From assembly GCA_043228905.1 (NCBI GenBank), contig JBHGNT010000003.1, positions 2,790,001 to 2,854,000 on the forward strand: DNA of 64,000 nt, read 5' to 3'. Under the pieces are notes generated by a model that did not search any database, had not been told where the DNA came from, and saw only the letters and a list, made by a program, of their open reading frames with translations. The stretch's first letter is position 1, and the number at the start of each line of letters is the position of its first letter. The translations under genes and the position numbers were made by a program. Origin of the DNA: Azolla caroliniana. Taxonomy: Eukaryota; Polypodiophyta. Of this stretch, positions 22,111 through 34,514 are shown piece after piece.

Positions 22111-23700
22111 TTCCTGATTTGTGAGGTGAACTCTTTCTTTAGTGGGCCCTAAGTTGTTAGTACGTCCCTTTCTGTGGTCCAATCAATGACAGATCACGAC
22201 ACCGATGACAGTTATGTGATTGGTTTTACAAAATACATAACTGTAATTACAGTTATGCCCAACATAGCTCTCGAGATCTGATCAGAACTGGGTCTCGAAC
22301 CAACATTATTAATTTGAAAAGACAAGTCTTCAATTCACAAGTCTTCGATTCATCTTCAATCTTCACAAATTATGGTTATGTAGCAGATAAACTTATGTTT
22401 AAATAATGAGTAATAATGGAATCTTAAATCATGATTGTGTCATTTTCATTATAATTTGAAAATACGTATGTATGTGTATGTATGTATGTATGTACGTATG
22501 TATGTGCAACGCATAGAAAAAAACTACTTAGTATGGAGTAGAGTTAGGACAATGTTGATTTAGAACAGTTGTGTAGGATAATCGTCGAATTATCCAAGAA
22601 ACCATTCGACTTGTTGCTTCTGGATACTACCTCAAGCTTATATATATATATATATACAATAAAGATCTCCACCAAATTGTGGAGAGCATTTTGAATGTAA
22701 AATTACTTCCATAAAGGCAACCTTTCAAACCCGCGCTGGGAGTGTCCCACTCAATACCCCATCCATGAAACAACTATATAACTACTGATAATGACTTTAA
22801 AACTGCATGCGTTATGCTTAATATTGCGAATTTGAGTGATATCACATATAAGAAATATATGTGAATACTTTAAAATATGACTGTGTCAATATAATCTTAT
22901 CCAAATGTTCCAAAGACTAAGGTCTCTATTTCCCCAAAACTATGACTTTAAGACAGGAACAATAAAGTGTAAGCCACCAAACATGAATGAATATCTATTG
23001 ATGATGAATAGTAGGTACTATAGGTAGCATATACATTTCCTCTTTCAATTTCTTCCACAAGTTTCGCCCTGCTCTGATGACCAAATTTCGCATTAAACAG
23101 TTCCGTAGTCTCAGGTGAGTGGATTCGTTTGTCACCGAACGAATTATGCATTTGGAAATTCACAAAATTTGTCCGTCTGGTGATCTGAGGCATCAGAATT
23201 TTGTTTCATTCATTCCTGCGTTTGTCTTCATCATCGCAGATCCTTCTCTGCAGGAGGAGGAGAAGAAGATTTATGAAGGAATTACCTAGGAAAAAAGATT
23301 TTAGGGTCTCGAGGATTTTATGGACGATAGAAGGTCATGGCTGTAGCATGAGATAAGGGTAAAGGAAGAAACACCCCATGAGATCCTTCTCTCCATGATT
23401 GATACAGACATACCATGGCTCTGTAGGAGCAGCTTGAGAGGTTCCACAAACAAGCAGCAGTAGCGCGCTCAAGCCATCCTATGAAGAACAAAACGCATTA
23501 CATGATTCCCAATGTAAGAAAGTAAAGATCATCAATTCCCAATTTCGTAGGAAGGGCTGTAAAATGACACTCGTACAACATATGTATAATCTGATCAGAA
23601 TCATTTCTCAAACGGATATGAATAGTTTGAGACAAGAATGGTACAAGAACTTTGAGGTTTCCCACTACTAATCAAAGTGTTACTAAAAAGAAAAAGGGGA
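22111..23700. other. Non-coding stretch with microsatellites
   Basis: Holds a (TATG)n tract at 22464-22506 and a (TA)n tract at 22640-22657. A minus-strand open frame of 81 codons at 22948-23193 has no recognisable domain. No other feature seen. Confidence 0.4.
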
Positions 23701-23705
23701 CAAGA

Positions 23706-23828
23706 ACTTGGATGCAGCATTAAAGAATATTGGTGTCATTAATGCTAATTATTTCTCACGCTACAGGTCGTATTATGAGCTCTAATTAGCACTAATGACA
23801 CCAATATTCTTTAATGCTGCATCCAAGT
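23706..23828. repeat. Near-perfect 46-bp inverted repeat (hairpin)
   Basis: Arms 23706-23751 and 23783-23828 match at 45 of 46 positions, with a 31-nt loop. The right arm with its continuation is the reverse complement of a longer repeat found once at 29930-30010 and, more diverged, at 27150-27230, so the left arm looks like an inverted partial duplication. Confidence 0.9.
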
Positions 23829-24477
23829 GACATTACTACGAATATCAATTAAAACCCAAAAATGCCATTGGGAAACAGTCATAGTCATTGCGTTTATTGC
23901 GGGCCGTATCCCTTAAAAATTCTACTAACATTAAGGCATCATGTTTTGTTAAGCTTTTATGTTTTTCTAAGCTCTATGATAATCCTAGTCTGAACATTTT
24001 TCTTAGACTAATTACGAATATATATTTAGGTAGAATCTTTGCAATAACGAGGCAACGGTGACCAAAATCAATGCTTGTGAATAATACTAATGTAAGCATT
24101 TGTCACAAAATTGTCCATAACAATGACAAAGGATCTCGTAGATGAATAGGAAATCACTTCCTTTGGAGAATGCATTGAAGCAGGAAACGAGCGAAAACCC
24201 GAATTACTTGTACTTGGATTGGTTTTTTGACGCATCATAGGCAACAAATCCTCTCGTCGACTACTTTTTTTGACGAGGGAGCAAAAGCATCCTCTAGTTT
24301 CGGGCAGATGGAGGGTCTGCTCAGTGAGGGATTCATTCCCTAGCAAAGATATATCTCGAGACAAGACTAAGAGAATTGAACCATTATGGATAGATAGATT
24401 GCTAGAAGATTCCAATAGGTTTTTCAAATTCTATAAATATGCGGGACTTGACCAAAAATAGAATTGACTTTTACATA
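23829..24477. other. Unassigned stretch
   Basis: Part (23950-24070) is shared in inverted orientation with 29755-29830 and with 30960-31010. A minus-strand open frame of 119 codons (24068-24427) contains SSRREDLLPMMRQKTNPSTS but I do not recognise it; it lies next to the plastid insertion and may be foreign. Confidence 0.35.
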
Positions 24478-24822
<345 letters not shown>

Positions 24823-24984
24823 TATGCTTCTCAGAGGGTGGGGAATTGAGACTCTTGGTTGGTCATTGATCCGTAAGAATCATGGGGAGGGGGACAACCA
24901 AGCACGATCGGCCATGACTGGAGTCAATCACGCGACATGAGCCACCCCACGATTTGGGAGCTCCGTGCAAATTATCGATCGAAG

Positions 24985-26029
24985 ATGCTCCAAGAACTAT
25001 TAAAGAACGAGATGAAATGCTCAATGTTGCTTACAAGCAAATTATTGGATGTATACGCTACCTTATTAGTTGTACATGTCCCGATTGATGTTTTACCACT
25101 GGAATTCATTTAAGATTTATGTAAGATTCTGGACAGAAACATTGGCAAGCTTTAAAACGACTACTCCGTTACCTACAACGAACAAAAGATATGGTGGTAA
25201 CTTAATCTAGATCACAATCAGAGTCTGTCAACATGAATCTTGAAGGATGGACCAATCCATCAAAATTGTCAGGTTGGACAGATTCAGATTGGGGAGGGAA
25301 TATTGATGGTCGTAAGTCAACAAGTGGTTTCGTATATTGTCTCGTTGGAGTCGCTATAGCATGGACATCTAAGAAGCAAACAACGGTCGCTCTATCTTCA
25401 ACCGAAGCTAAATATGTAGCTGTCGCCCTCGCTGTTAAAGAAGGAATATGAATTCATTCTATACTTGAAGAACTTAACTTGTTTAAGACTTCTAAAGTAA
25501 TCCTTCGTTGTGATAATCAATCTTGTATAAAGTTAGCTTGTAATCCGAAAATGAGTGACAATATTCAACATGTCTCTTTCAAGCATCAGTTAGTTTCTAC
25601 GAGACTTAATTGAAGAGAAGAACCTAGATTTGAAGTATGCGTATAAAACACTAATGTGGGCCGATTTTCTAACAAAGCCAAGTACCTCAAACAAAGCATG
25701 CCGCTTGGTACGAAAGATTGGTCTAACAATGCCAAATTATTCTTCGAACGACAATATTTTTGAATAAAATAATATTTAGCTTAAGGGGGAGTGTGGAAAT
25801 ATTTTATTTTTATTATTATTAAAAATAAGTAATTACGATGAGTTAATTATTATTAGACTTTAGAGAAACTTGTTCATTGAAGAGAGATAACTTTATGTCC
25901 ATTGACTCTACAATCAAGCCATTTTGGCTAATGTAACATTACACAACCAATATAGAACAAATTTTATGTATGTGTGATCTCTCTCTCTAACAATCATTCT
26001 CTATTTGTATAGTTGTTGAATTCTACACA
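24985..26029 (+). mobile_element. Ty1/copia fragment with 3' LTR
   Basis: The end of RT and RNase H are seen: YKQIIGCIRYLISCT, HWQALKRLLRYLQ, then GWTDSDWGGNIDGRKSTSG, ALSSTEAKYVA and CDNQSCIKL, with several stops. A polypurine tract CTTAAGGGGGAG (25780-25791) precedes an LTR starting TGTGGAAATATT at 25792 and ending CTACACA near 26029 (about 238 bp). It is related to but distinct from the copia at 10165. The 5' part is lost at the border with the plastid fragment. Confidence 0.82.
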
Positions 26030-27069
26030 GAGCACATGGTAGACATAGAGGAACGCACTATCGAATTGGGCTGAGAAACAACTTCGCCTCTCAAAATCAA
26101 CAAGCTTACCTATAAGAGAGTTCACGGCCACTCTCTGAAATTGCACAAGAATGAAATAAATTTTGAATAGAGTATTTGAGCTTCCAATGAAAAATGGCAT
26201 TCATTTTGGTGTCTCTTTCCCCTAATTTTCTCTCTATTCTTATCTCTCAGTTTTTTCTTTACTAGTAAATAGATAGATAAAGAGCAAGAGATAGCAACTG
26301 GCATGAATTGTTGTCAGTTTTACCCATGATGTACCCTACGCTATTACCACAACCTCTACAATACCTCCAATATTGAGCTTAAGATAAATCCGCTAGTGAT
26401 TCATGCATTATTGAGTAATCGATTACAAGTATCAGAGATACATTTAAGCGTTACATGTACACGGTGCTAAAGTAGGTAACAATACTTATGCCAAGTCTCT
26501 TTTTCTCTCTCTCTCTTAATGAGGTGAAAATGACAAAGAAATTCACATGCAAAAAAGAGACATGGAAATCAGTAATTTAAAAGTTAAGTATTAACGGGGA
26601 ATAGAGGAAAGACATATATTGTTGAGATAAATCATCCATTCCTTGCAATTCATTTTGATTGGTACGACTATTCTAAAGATATGGAGCCAAATCTTCTCCA
26701 TTGCAACCATCTACTTTGATTGGTACGATTGTTTTGATTTATAAACAAATCAAGCTTATAATTATGGAAGATGAAGTAGTCGAAGATCAAGTATGAAGGA
26801 ATCATTGTAACCCTAAGCAGTTAGTTAATTGCTTATGAGAACATGGGCGACCATCCTAGCTTTGATCCAAAGTTCCGATCTGATATTTCTCTTAAGACAA
26901 ACCATGTCGTGATTCATGTATTATTCAGTGATTTGTTACAAGTATAAAAAATAGATTTACGCATTACAAGTACAAGACATGTTTGTAGATGAAAATAGCG
27001 TCAATTCCACGTTTAGATTCAATTCAACGTAGAAAAAATTCATGTCATGTCTTAATCTTAGTAGAAATT
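26030..27069. other. Non-coding stretch with duplicated flank
   Basis: 26030-26150 is shared with 31175-31300 (GGAA(C)GCACTA, GGGCTGA, CTCACCTCTCAA-type, CCTA(T/C)AA(A)AGAGA). Two related pieces, 26390-26470 and 26900-26980, share GTGATTCATG..TTATTCAGTGAT..TTACAAGTAT. No gene. Confidence 0.45.
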
Positions 27070-28139
27070 AATGTCTTAAAGTTTGCAATAACCACAATGA
27101 CTATGAGTGTTTCCCAATGGCATCGGTGTGTTTTAATTTACCTTTGCAATGATGTCACTTGTAAGTAGTGTTCATGAATGCTGGTGTCACTAGTGCTAAT
27201 TAGAGCTCGTAATATGATGAGTAATGACCAATTTAATAACATTTACACCAAACTATCCATCATTTTTATTCGGATTGTTTCCCTCCCAATCAAATTGATC
27301 AAGAGTGGATTTAGCTCCTTTTTTCCTCAAAATATACATGTTAGTTTGAGACTTAGATTTGATCAGATTTTACATGTGTTGTACAAATGTGATCACAGTA
27401 CTAGTATTTTGTTTCAAAATCTCTCATATCAAATTGTCGCAAATTTGTAATGAAATTCTACAATTTCTATTATCGTCCCACTTTTGTTATTCATGGAAAA
27501 TATCCTCCATTGGTATTACAATTACATGTACAAAACAGTCTAATATTACAAATATGACCATAGTCAATCTTTGTAGGTAAAGATAAATAAGAAACACATG
27601 TAACCAATCTTTAGAGACAAAGAAAATACAATGAAGCCATGTCCGTCTCCAAATCAACAATATAAATAGTCCAACTTATACAAAAAAAACTAACAAAGGA
27701 GTCTCAATATATGTGAAGCAATTATTGTCCCATTTTTGTAGGTTATGATACACTTAACTAATACTAAGTTCTTTGGTAATCCTTGAACAAAGGTTCCACA
27801 TACTTTTTGTCCAAGTCTCATAATATCCATAAATCATAACAATACCACAAATGGGGTTACTACCACATTATCATCTCATACCGAACTTGATCACGACATA
27901 TTTAAGTTAGTTAACTATCATTTAGTTTTTAATAATACTCAAGCACAAGGTTGAGCAATTGGATTGAAGGCTCCACACACAACTCTCACGACATAATTTA
28001 TTTGACATGATACACTAACACGATTGTTGGGTCGTTGGACAACCTTCATAGCTCATTGTAGTAGGTTGCATATGCACATATATTGTTTTCCATTGCCCAC
28101 TTTATGTGTGTTACTTCTATTTCAATGGCTTGTTCTTGA
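27070..28139 (+). repeat. Upstream part of DUF247 duplication unit A
   Basis: 27730-28139 matches 32060-32430, 43800-44140 and 61985-62285 in order (TTCTTTGGTAAT, CCACACTTT-type, TTTAGTTTTTAATAATAC, GGCTCCACACACAACTCTCACGACATAAT). 27130-27240 carries one copy of the arm repeat of the 23706 hairpin. No gene. Confidence 0.7.
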
Positions 28140-28345
28140 TACCCCAAAAGTTTTTCTTTTTTAATTAAAATCCTTTTTATTGACACCCCAAAAGGTTATG
28201 TTTTCTTTCTATTGTTTTATCAGATATTGTTACTACTTACTTAACTAGCCCTCCTTTTTCTTGACACCCCAAAAGTTTTTCTTTTCGTTTCTTCTTTTTG
28301 ATCAAATATCCTTAGTCAACTACCCTTCCTTTTTTGCTTTCTCAT
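28140..28345 (+). repeat. Promoter-upstream tandem array, about 3 units
   Basis: Units of the form CACCCCAAAAGTTTTTCTTTT, then ATCAAATATCCTTAGTCAAC, then TACCCTTCCTTTTT; the reverse complement of the array at 16640-17325. Confidence 0.8.
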
Positions 28346-28385
28346 GTTCCTAACGCCGAGGCTACATGGAAAATGCTCAACTTTG

Positions 28386-28871
28386 TAACAATCGGCAACA
28401 TTTCAGTTTGAACCAAACCAAACCGCAAAACCGTGGATTAATGGCTTAACGGCTTCAATGGTTTGGTTTAGTTCAAGTTTGCGTTTTTAAAAATGATTCG
28501 GTATGTTTTCGATTCGGTTTCATTAGTAAGAAACCGCGGTTTAAACAGTATAACAATTGTTTTTGTTTTTTTTTAAATTTAAAAATTTTTAAAAAATATT
28601 TTTAACAAATTTTCATTTTTAGACCTTATTCTCACGTTTTAGGAACATCTTTAAAATTTTAAAAATTTAAAATAATGAAATATTGTAAATTTAAAAATTT
28701 AACCTAAGTTCAAAACCGAAACTGAACCACGAAACCACGGGTTTTACAATTTAATGGTTTAACGGTTTGAAAAATGTTTAAGGGTTCGGTTCAGGTTTCG
28801 AAAATTTTAAATGGCTCAGTTTGGACCCTCTCAAATCAAACCGAACTGAACTAAATTGTTGCCGATTGTTA
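28386..28871. mobile_element. MITE, 486 bp, in a DUF247 promoter module
   Basis: Terminal inverted repeats TAACAATCGGCAACA(T/A)TT begin and end it. Imperfect 8-bp flanks CAACTTTG (28378-28385) and TAATTTTG (28872-28879) suggest a hAT-type target duplication. The interior is AT-rich with many AACCG(A/T)A and GGTTTGG motifs and no coding sequence. The same promoter position is uninterrupted in copies 16225-16625 and 62600-63033, where the flanking text is contiguous. Confidence 0.75.
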
Positions 28872-28884
28872 TAATTTTGGTCCC

Positions 28885-29304
28885 TGAGGTTATATGTCCC
28901 ACATCTTGGGTACTTACCTACCCAGTTAACTATATCTTTATCTATAATTGGGTACTAGTATATAGGTAAATTTCATTATTGTGCTCACAAAGGTGGCCTA
29001 TGTGCATGTGTGTGTGTGTGTGTGTGTGTGCATGAGGATTGTCCAAGGGTAACTGGCAGAATGATAAAAAATCATGGGATACTTCAATGCATTTCTCTCT
29101 TTTTAGTCATACACAGACATGGAGTTTCCTACGTCTCACATGGAAGCGAAGAACAAGTTTGAAGACTTCTTTTGGACTCTTTACAGCCCCTACAAAGACC
29201 AACAAATAGATCATGAATGATCGACATATCTAAGAACTATCTACTTTCTAAAGAAAACTCCATTTACACACTAGAATATTAATTTTAAAGAAAGTATCAA
29301 GCTT
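28885..29304 (+). promoter_or_regulatory. DUF247 promoter module, copy A
   Basis: Shares with the 62600 copy ATGTCCCACATCTTG, CTATATCTTTATCTATAATTG, a (GT)n tract (29009-29030), CATACACAGACATGGAG, TTTGAAGACTTCTTTT and AGCCCCTACAAAGACCAAC. The TATA box found in other copies (CTATAAAG) is mutated to CTACAAAG at 29190. It leads to the pseudogene at 29305. Confidence 0.8.
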
Positions 29305-30372
29305 ATGGAGCAAAAACAACATGAAGAGCAAAAGAAGAAGAAGAAGAACATGATGATGATGAATAATACTTCACATGGGAAACAAATGGCCCAATATGTA
29401 CATCCATATAACCCCATTCCTACTATCCATAACTTCCCATCGAGTGACTTTACCAACTATTCATATAATCGACGACATTGTACTATTCCTACAAATAGTT
29501 ACTATTGTTTGAAACTTTTTCTCTTGTGAAGTAGGTCTACACAATTACCATATGGTGTGAACCCCTTGTGGCTAAGGTGGAAGGGGCTTTATGAAGTGAA
29601 CCTAAAATATGGGTGTTTGGACGAAACATTTCTAGACTGTATCTATTTTTTTATTTGTATATGGTGGACAAATGTTGTTATGGACAAATTTGTGACAAAT
29701 GTTGTCATGGTAACAAACGTCCACATTAGTATTATTCAGATCCGTTGACTTTGGTTATCATTGACTCGTTGTTACAAAGATTCTACCTAAATATACATTC
29801 GTAATTAGTCTAATAAAAATATTCAAATTAGGATTATCCAACACCTTAGAAAAAGATAAATGGTTAACAATACATGATGTGTTAATGTAAGTAGAATTTT
29901 AAAGGTTTATGGCCTTTAATTGATATTTGCAGTAATGTCACTTGAATGTAGCATTAATGAATATTGCTATTATTAGTGCTAATTATAGCTCATAATACGA
30001 CGCTGAGTAGTAACTAATTTAAGAGTGTTTGGCCCAAACAATACTAATTATTTTGTCTCAAATAAATTGGTCAGGTCTCAATTCATCCCCATCTTGTCTC
30101 AAACTAATCATATCAGTTTGACAAATAGTTCTAATCAGATTTTACATCTGTTGTACATGTGTGACCACATTACTATAATGGTCAGATTCCTGATATAATG
30201 GCCCACTATTCCTCCCGTTGCCGTTGCTTGTATGCAGTGTCATGAAAAGTTCTTTTCTCTGCCATGGTTATGGATTTCGGTCATTGCCGCATTTCTACTG
30301 CTCTCAGCTTCAATGTTTCAGACAGTCTATTCAATCGCAGGTTATTACCAAAATACCTAAATCAACCGAACT
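29305..30372 (+). pseudogene. DUF247 pseudogene, middle deleted
   Basis: The start MEQKQHEEQKKKKK..NNTSHGKQM..HPYNPIPTIHN matches the 63034 gene for about 55 codons (29305-29470). The C-terminal end with the membrane segment (PWLWISVIAAFLLLSA, then AGYYQ) is found at 30190-30365 with a frameshift. The roughly 350 codons between are gone and are replaced by unrelated repeat DNA (29500-30190). Confidence 0.8.
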
Positions 30373-31660
30373 TCCAAACCCTAGGGGAAAAATAAAAACA
30401 CTCCACACAATCAAGTATTGACCTTCATTTATTCATTTGTGAATTCATTTTGGTTCATTGTTTCCCCTTATTTATGTATTTATTGATTTACAAACAACAT
30501 TGGCTTTATGAAATTGTGGAAGATTATGTATTGATGGTGAATCGATTCATGATGCCTGTACATTAATGGAAATAGATATTGTGGGAGTTAAATTTCGTAA
30601 TTATCGCAATGAAGTACTAAAGCACAATATCTTGTTCTTCTTCTTGGTCATCTTCTTGCGACAAGACATGGCATCTTCATTGCTTTATTGCTTTAGCAAC
30701 ATAGAGTTCAGCCTGGCCTACTCACTCTTTTGGCTCACTCCAACTTCTACTCCCTATTGATATAGTGCTCTAATTTCACGTGTATTGACTTCTTTCACAA
30801 ATTCTAGCTTCTCATGAGGAATTATTGAGCATCCAAAACCGAATTTGGCTACGTCCCACTTAGACTTGCTTTCTCTCCGTTTGTTGATTTGTATATAGAC
30901 AAACCCCGATATTCGCATTATTTACAGGCATTGATTTGGGCTCTTATTGGTTTTGTTTTGCAGAGATTCTGCCTTAATATATATTCGTAATTAGTCTAAT
31001 ACAAATGTTCATAGTAATGCCGATCATTTTAACTGAAGTTGTTGAATTTACTATCATTAATATGTCACAGAGAGCGCGACACTTATGTACAAACATGATC
31101 ACATTAGTACGATCGGCATTGTATTTCACGCATGTGTTGTGTTTACTGTCATTAATAGGTCCAGCATGGTCCTCAGAGAGGCACGCACTAGGAAATAGGG
31201 CTGAAAAGCTCCTTATCACAAAAGAAACCTCACCTCTCAATATCAAGAAGCCTACCTAAAAGAGAATTTTCAGCCACTATCTGAAATTGTACAGTAGGTT
31301 ACGAAATTGAACAGATTATAGATAAATAGATTGTAGATTTTCTGAGGAATTGTACTCTACCTAGATTTCAACATTAACTAATTATCACAAAATGTATTTC
31401 CAAAACCATTTCGTTTCCAAAGTTGATTTATGTGAGAACGGCAATTAATTTTACAGCTCTTCTCCTAGCTATAAATCACACCCAGCTTTATATATCATAT
31501 TCAGACTATCCCAAATATCGAACCAACAACTAAGCAAATAACATGTTGACTGAACTTGCCAATGTTCCAAACAAACTAAGAATCAAGGCTTTCTGAGATG
31601 AACTGAAAATCTAAGACATGATCTTTGTAAGTTAACTCTGGCAATACATCCCAACATTTT
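30373..31660. repeat. DUF247 3' flank and further duplicated non-coding DNA
   Basis: 30430-30620 is the shared 3' flank; 30660-30870 matches 14010-14180 and 47460-47640; 30960-31010 and 31170-31300 match 29790-29830 and 26030-26150. No gene recognised. Confidence 0.65.
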
Positions 31661-31669
31661 TGAAAAATG

Positions 31670-32429
31670 TATGTCCTTTTAAGGTGATCGATATCCAATA
31701 TTTTACTGCTGTAAATAGATTTCCATGGACACATGCGCAAGATTTAATGAATGAACTGAATATTAGTGGTGGTATTGCTCTATCAAAATTAGTAAAGCTT
31801 GAGGAAGTATCTTTAGGATTACGTGTACTGATGAAAAAGTTACATCGTTTAAGCAAAAGGTAAGACACATGGATATCTACCCCATTATCAGCCCATTTTG
31901 TACAATAATCTCCCCCATTATCTGTTCTAATAGTTTTTTATTTGAGATTGACATTAATTACTTCTCCTTTTTGGTAACTTAAGTTTTATAACGAATAATA
32001 CCACAATTATAATGAAATTCTGTTATTGTGCTATTTTTCTTACGTAGCTACATTTACCAATAACAAGTTCTTTGGTAATGCTAAGACAAAGCTATTGGTT
32101 CCTCACACTTTATGTCAAGTCTCAGAATGTCCGTCAATAATAACAATACGACAATGAGATTACTACAACATCATCATATCATGCGAGACTTGGTCACTAC
32201 ATATTGGAATTTGAATATACCTAAGCACAAAATTAACTAATATGATTGTTAAATTCCACTCCAAGCCCTCATGACATAAATAATGTTGGCTCCATAGATA
32301 CCCTTGGAAGACCACATTTTGGCATTATTATCCTTAAGTTTTCTCATTGTCGCAACTTGCATCTGCACATATGTTGTTTTCAATGGACCCCTTTTTTTTA
32401 AGTGTTTTACTTGGATGTCAATGACTTAG
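31670..32429 (+). repeat. Upstream part of DUF247 duplication unit B
   Basis: Matches 43445-44140 along its whole length (TTAAGGTGAT(C/T)GATATCCAATATTTTACT, ACATCGTTTAAGCAAAAGGTAAGA, CTATTGGTT(C/G)CTCACACTTTATG). In the 43445 copy this block is fused to a DUF247 coding fragment. The short frame 31660-31863 encodes VIDIQYFTAVNRFP, unrecognised. Confidence 0.8.
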
Positions 32430-32523
32430 TCTTGACACCCCAAACGTTTCTCTTCTGTTTTGTTTTTCTTATTGAATATCCTTAGTCAAATACCCCACCT
32501 TTTTTGCTTTCTCGTGTTCTACT
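32430..32523 (+). repeat. Promoter-upstream array, single unit
   Basis: One unit (CACCCCAAACGTTTCTCTTCTG, then TTGAATATCCTTAGTCAAATACC) of the array found in about ten units at 16640-17325. Confidence 0.7.
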
Positions 32524-33108
32524 TGAAAATGCACAACTTTGATTTCATAGGTTAAATGTCACATCTTGTGTTCGGACCTACCTATTGAACTATCTCCTTA
32601 TCTATAATTGGGTTAGTACATAGTTAGATTTTATCATTGCGCTATGCAAATGTGACCTTTATATGCGCCCGCATGAGGATTGAGGTTTTGAAAATGCACA
32701 ACTTTGATTTCCTAGGTTAAATGTCACATTTTGTGTTCGGACCTACCTATCTAAATATCTCTTTATCTGTAATTGGGTTGGTACGTAGGTAGATTTTATC
32801 ATTGTGCTCCGCAAATGTAACCTCTGAATGTGTGCACATGAGGATTGTCCAAGGGTATGTTGCAGAAAGATAGAAAATCACAGGATACTTCAACCTATTT
32901 TTGTCTTTTTAGTCAAACCCACAAAGTTTCTACACCTCACATGGACACGAACAACAAATTTGAAGACTTCTTCGGAGTCTTCAAAGCCCCTATAAAGACC
33001 AACGAGTAGATCGTGAATGATCAACATATCTTAGAACTATCTACTCCCTAAAGAAAACTTTCTACTCCATAAAGACAATACTCATTCTAAAGAAAGTAGA
33101 TCAAGCTT
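32524..33108 (+). promoter_or_regulatory. DUF247 promoter module, copy B, partly duplicated
   Basis: The first 165 bp are tandemly duplicated (32524-32688 and 32689-about 32850, each starting TGAAAATGCACAACTTTGATTTC). The TATA box CTATAAAG (TATAAAG 32991-32997) lies 118 nt upstream of the ATG at 33109, as in other copies. Confidence 0.82.
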
Positions 33109-34514
33109 ATGGAACAACAACTAGAGAAAAAGAAAAAGAAAAAGAAGAAGATGATAATGATGAATTACGCTTCCCATGGGAAACAAATGGCCCAATATGA
33201 GCATCCATATAATCCCATCCCTACTATCCATAACTTTCTTGTCAAGCAGTTTCATCAACTCAACCGCAACATGAAAAATGGAAAGACCGGATGAAGAAAG
33301 AGATTGGTAAGGTAGTTCATCCGAAGGTTGTCACCAAATCTACTTTCCAACAAGACAAAGTGATTAGGTTTGTCCCGTGAGCACTGTTTAACATTAAGCC
33401 GCAATCATGTAGCCCATGGATCTTGACCATTGGCCCACTGTATCAAAACCTCAATCCTTCCCCTATTAATAAATGGAAGGCACTTTGCGTGAAGAAATTC
33501 ATGGAAAGATATGGGATATCAAATGTTGAAGGGCTCATGGAAAAGCTCATCCCTGAGTCCGAGACCGAGGAACTTCGCGACGTCTATTTGGATATGCTGA
33601 CTTACAAGTTTGAGTCCATGAGACTTATGGTCACTGTTGACACTGTCTTCTTTCACGAATTCTTTATGTTCTCAACGGAGAATTACTCCGATTCTGAAGA
33701 GTACACATTTATTAACAATGACATTACGGAATCCCAAATATGGAGGGACTTGCTGCTAATTCGCAACTAGATTCCCATGTCATTCCTAAAGAGAATCATA
33801 AACATCCCAAAGGAATCACCCTGCTTTAATGAGGATGATCTTCTGAAATGCTTGAAATACTTTGTTTTAGTAAACAATCCATTCTTCATCAGTAGGTTGC
33901 ATGAATGGAGGCAAGGATACAAAAATCTTCTTCACCTTAAATGCAAGGATAATGAAACAAAACCAACGCAAGGAGGCAACTGAACTTTGAGCATCTACTC
34001 GATTGCCTATATGTTTGGTACACATGGAAATCAGCTGAACAATCTAGAGAGCCAAATAAATCTATGAATCCAAGTAGATGTTTGCAACTCTTCACAATTC
34101 TATGGGGCTGGAGACTGAGCAAGAAGCAACCTGATTGCCTTCCAACAATATCTAGACGCTCTAAATTCTTTGGCTAGTTTAATCATGGATCGGAAAAGAG
34201 GAAGAAACATAGCGACCGCCCTCTGACTGCATCTAACCTCTCCAAAGCAGGAGTGTAGTTTAACTCTTGTGAAGGTAACACATTAGTGATCAAGTATGAC
34301 AAGAAGAAACATCAGCTCGATCTTCCACGTCTTGTGGTGGAAGATAACACAGAGGCTGTGTTGAGGAACCTCATTGCACATGAACAAATCTCCAAAGAAA
34401 TATTTGACTTCACTATCTATGCCATTATCATGAACCTGCTCATTGCCACGCTAGAAGATATCACAATCTTGACTAAGGCCAAGGTATTAGAGAACTACCT
34501 AGATTTTGCATGTT
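33109..34514 (+). pseudogene. DUF247 pseudogene, truncated by LINE
   Basis: Begins MEQQLEKKKKK..YASHGKQMAQY..HPYNPIPTIHN like the 63034 gene. A frameshift and stops follow (33292, 33768); then ILTIGPLYQNLNPSP, KALCVKKFMERYG, VDTVFFHEFF, LLLIRN-stop-IPMSF are readable, and the C-terminal part returns at 34286 (MIKYDKKKHQLDLPRLVVED, NLIAHEQ, LTKAKVLENYL). Homology ends near 34505, where the LINE begins, so the last 60 or so codons including the membrane segment are missing. Confidence 0.88.

Noticed and set aside
22948-23193. Minus-strand 81-codon frame (MPQITRRTNFVNF..)
   Set aside because: No similarity recognised and no gene context; length is within chance for this composition.
24068-24427. 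Minus-strand frame of 119 codons as a gene
   Set aside because: No recognisable domain, no promoter, and it spans duplicated repeat DNA next to a plastid insert; kept only as unassigned sequence.
31660-31863. 67-codon frame VIDIQYFT..LSKR as a conserved small protein
   Set aside because: The second copy at 43450 has stops and is fused to a DUF247 fragment, so the conservation reflects DNA duplication and not selection on protein.
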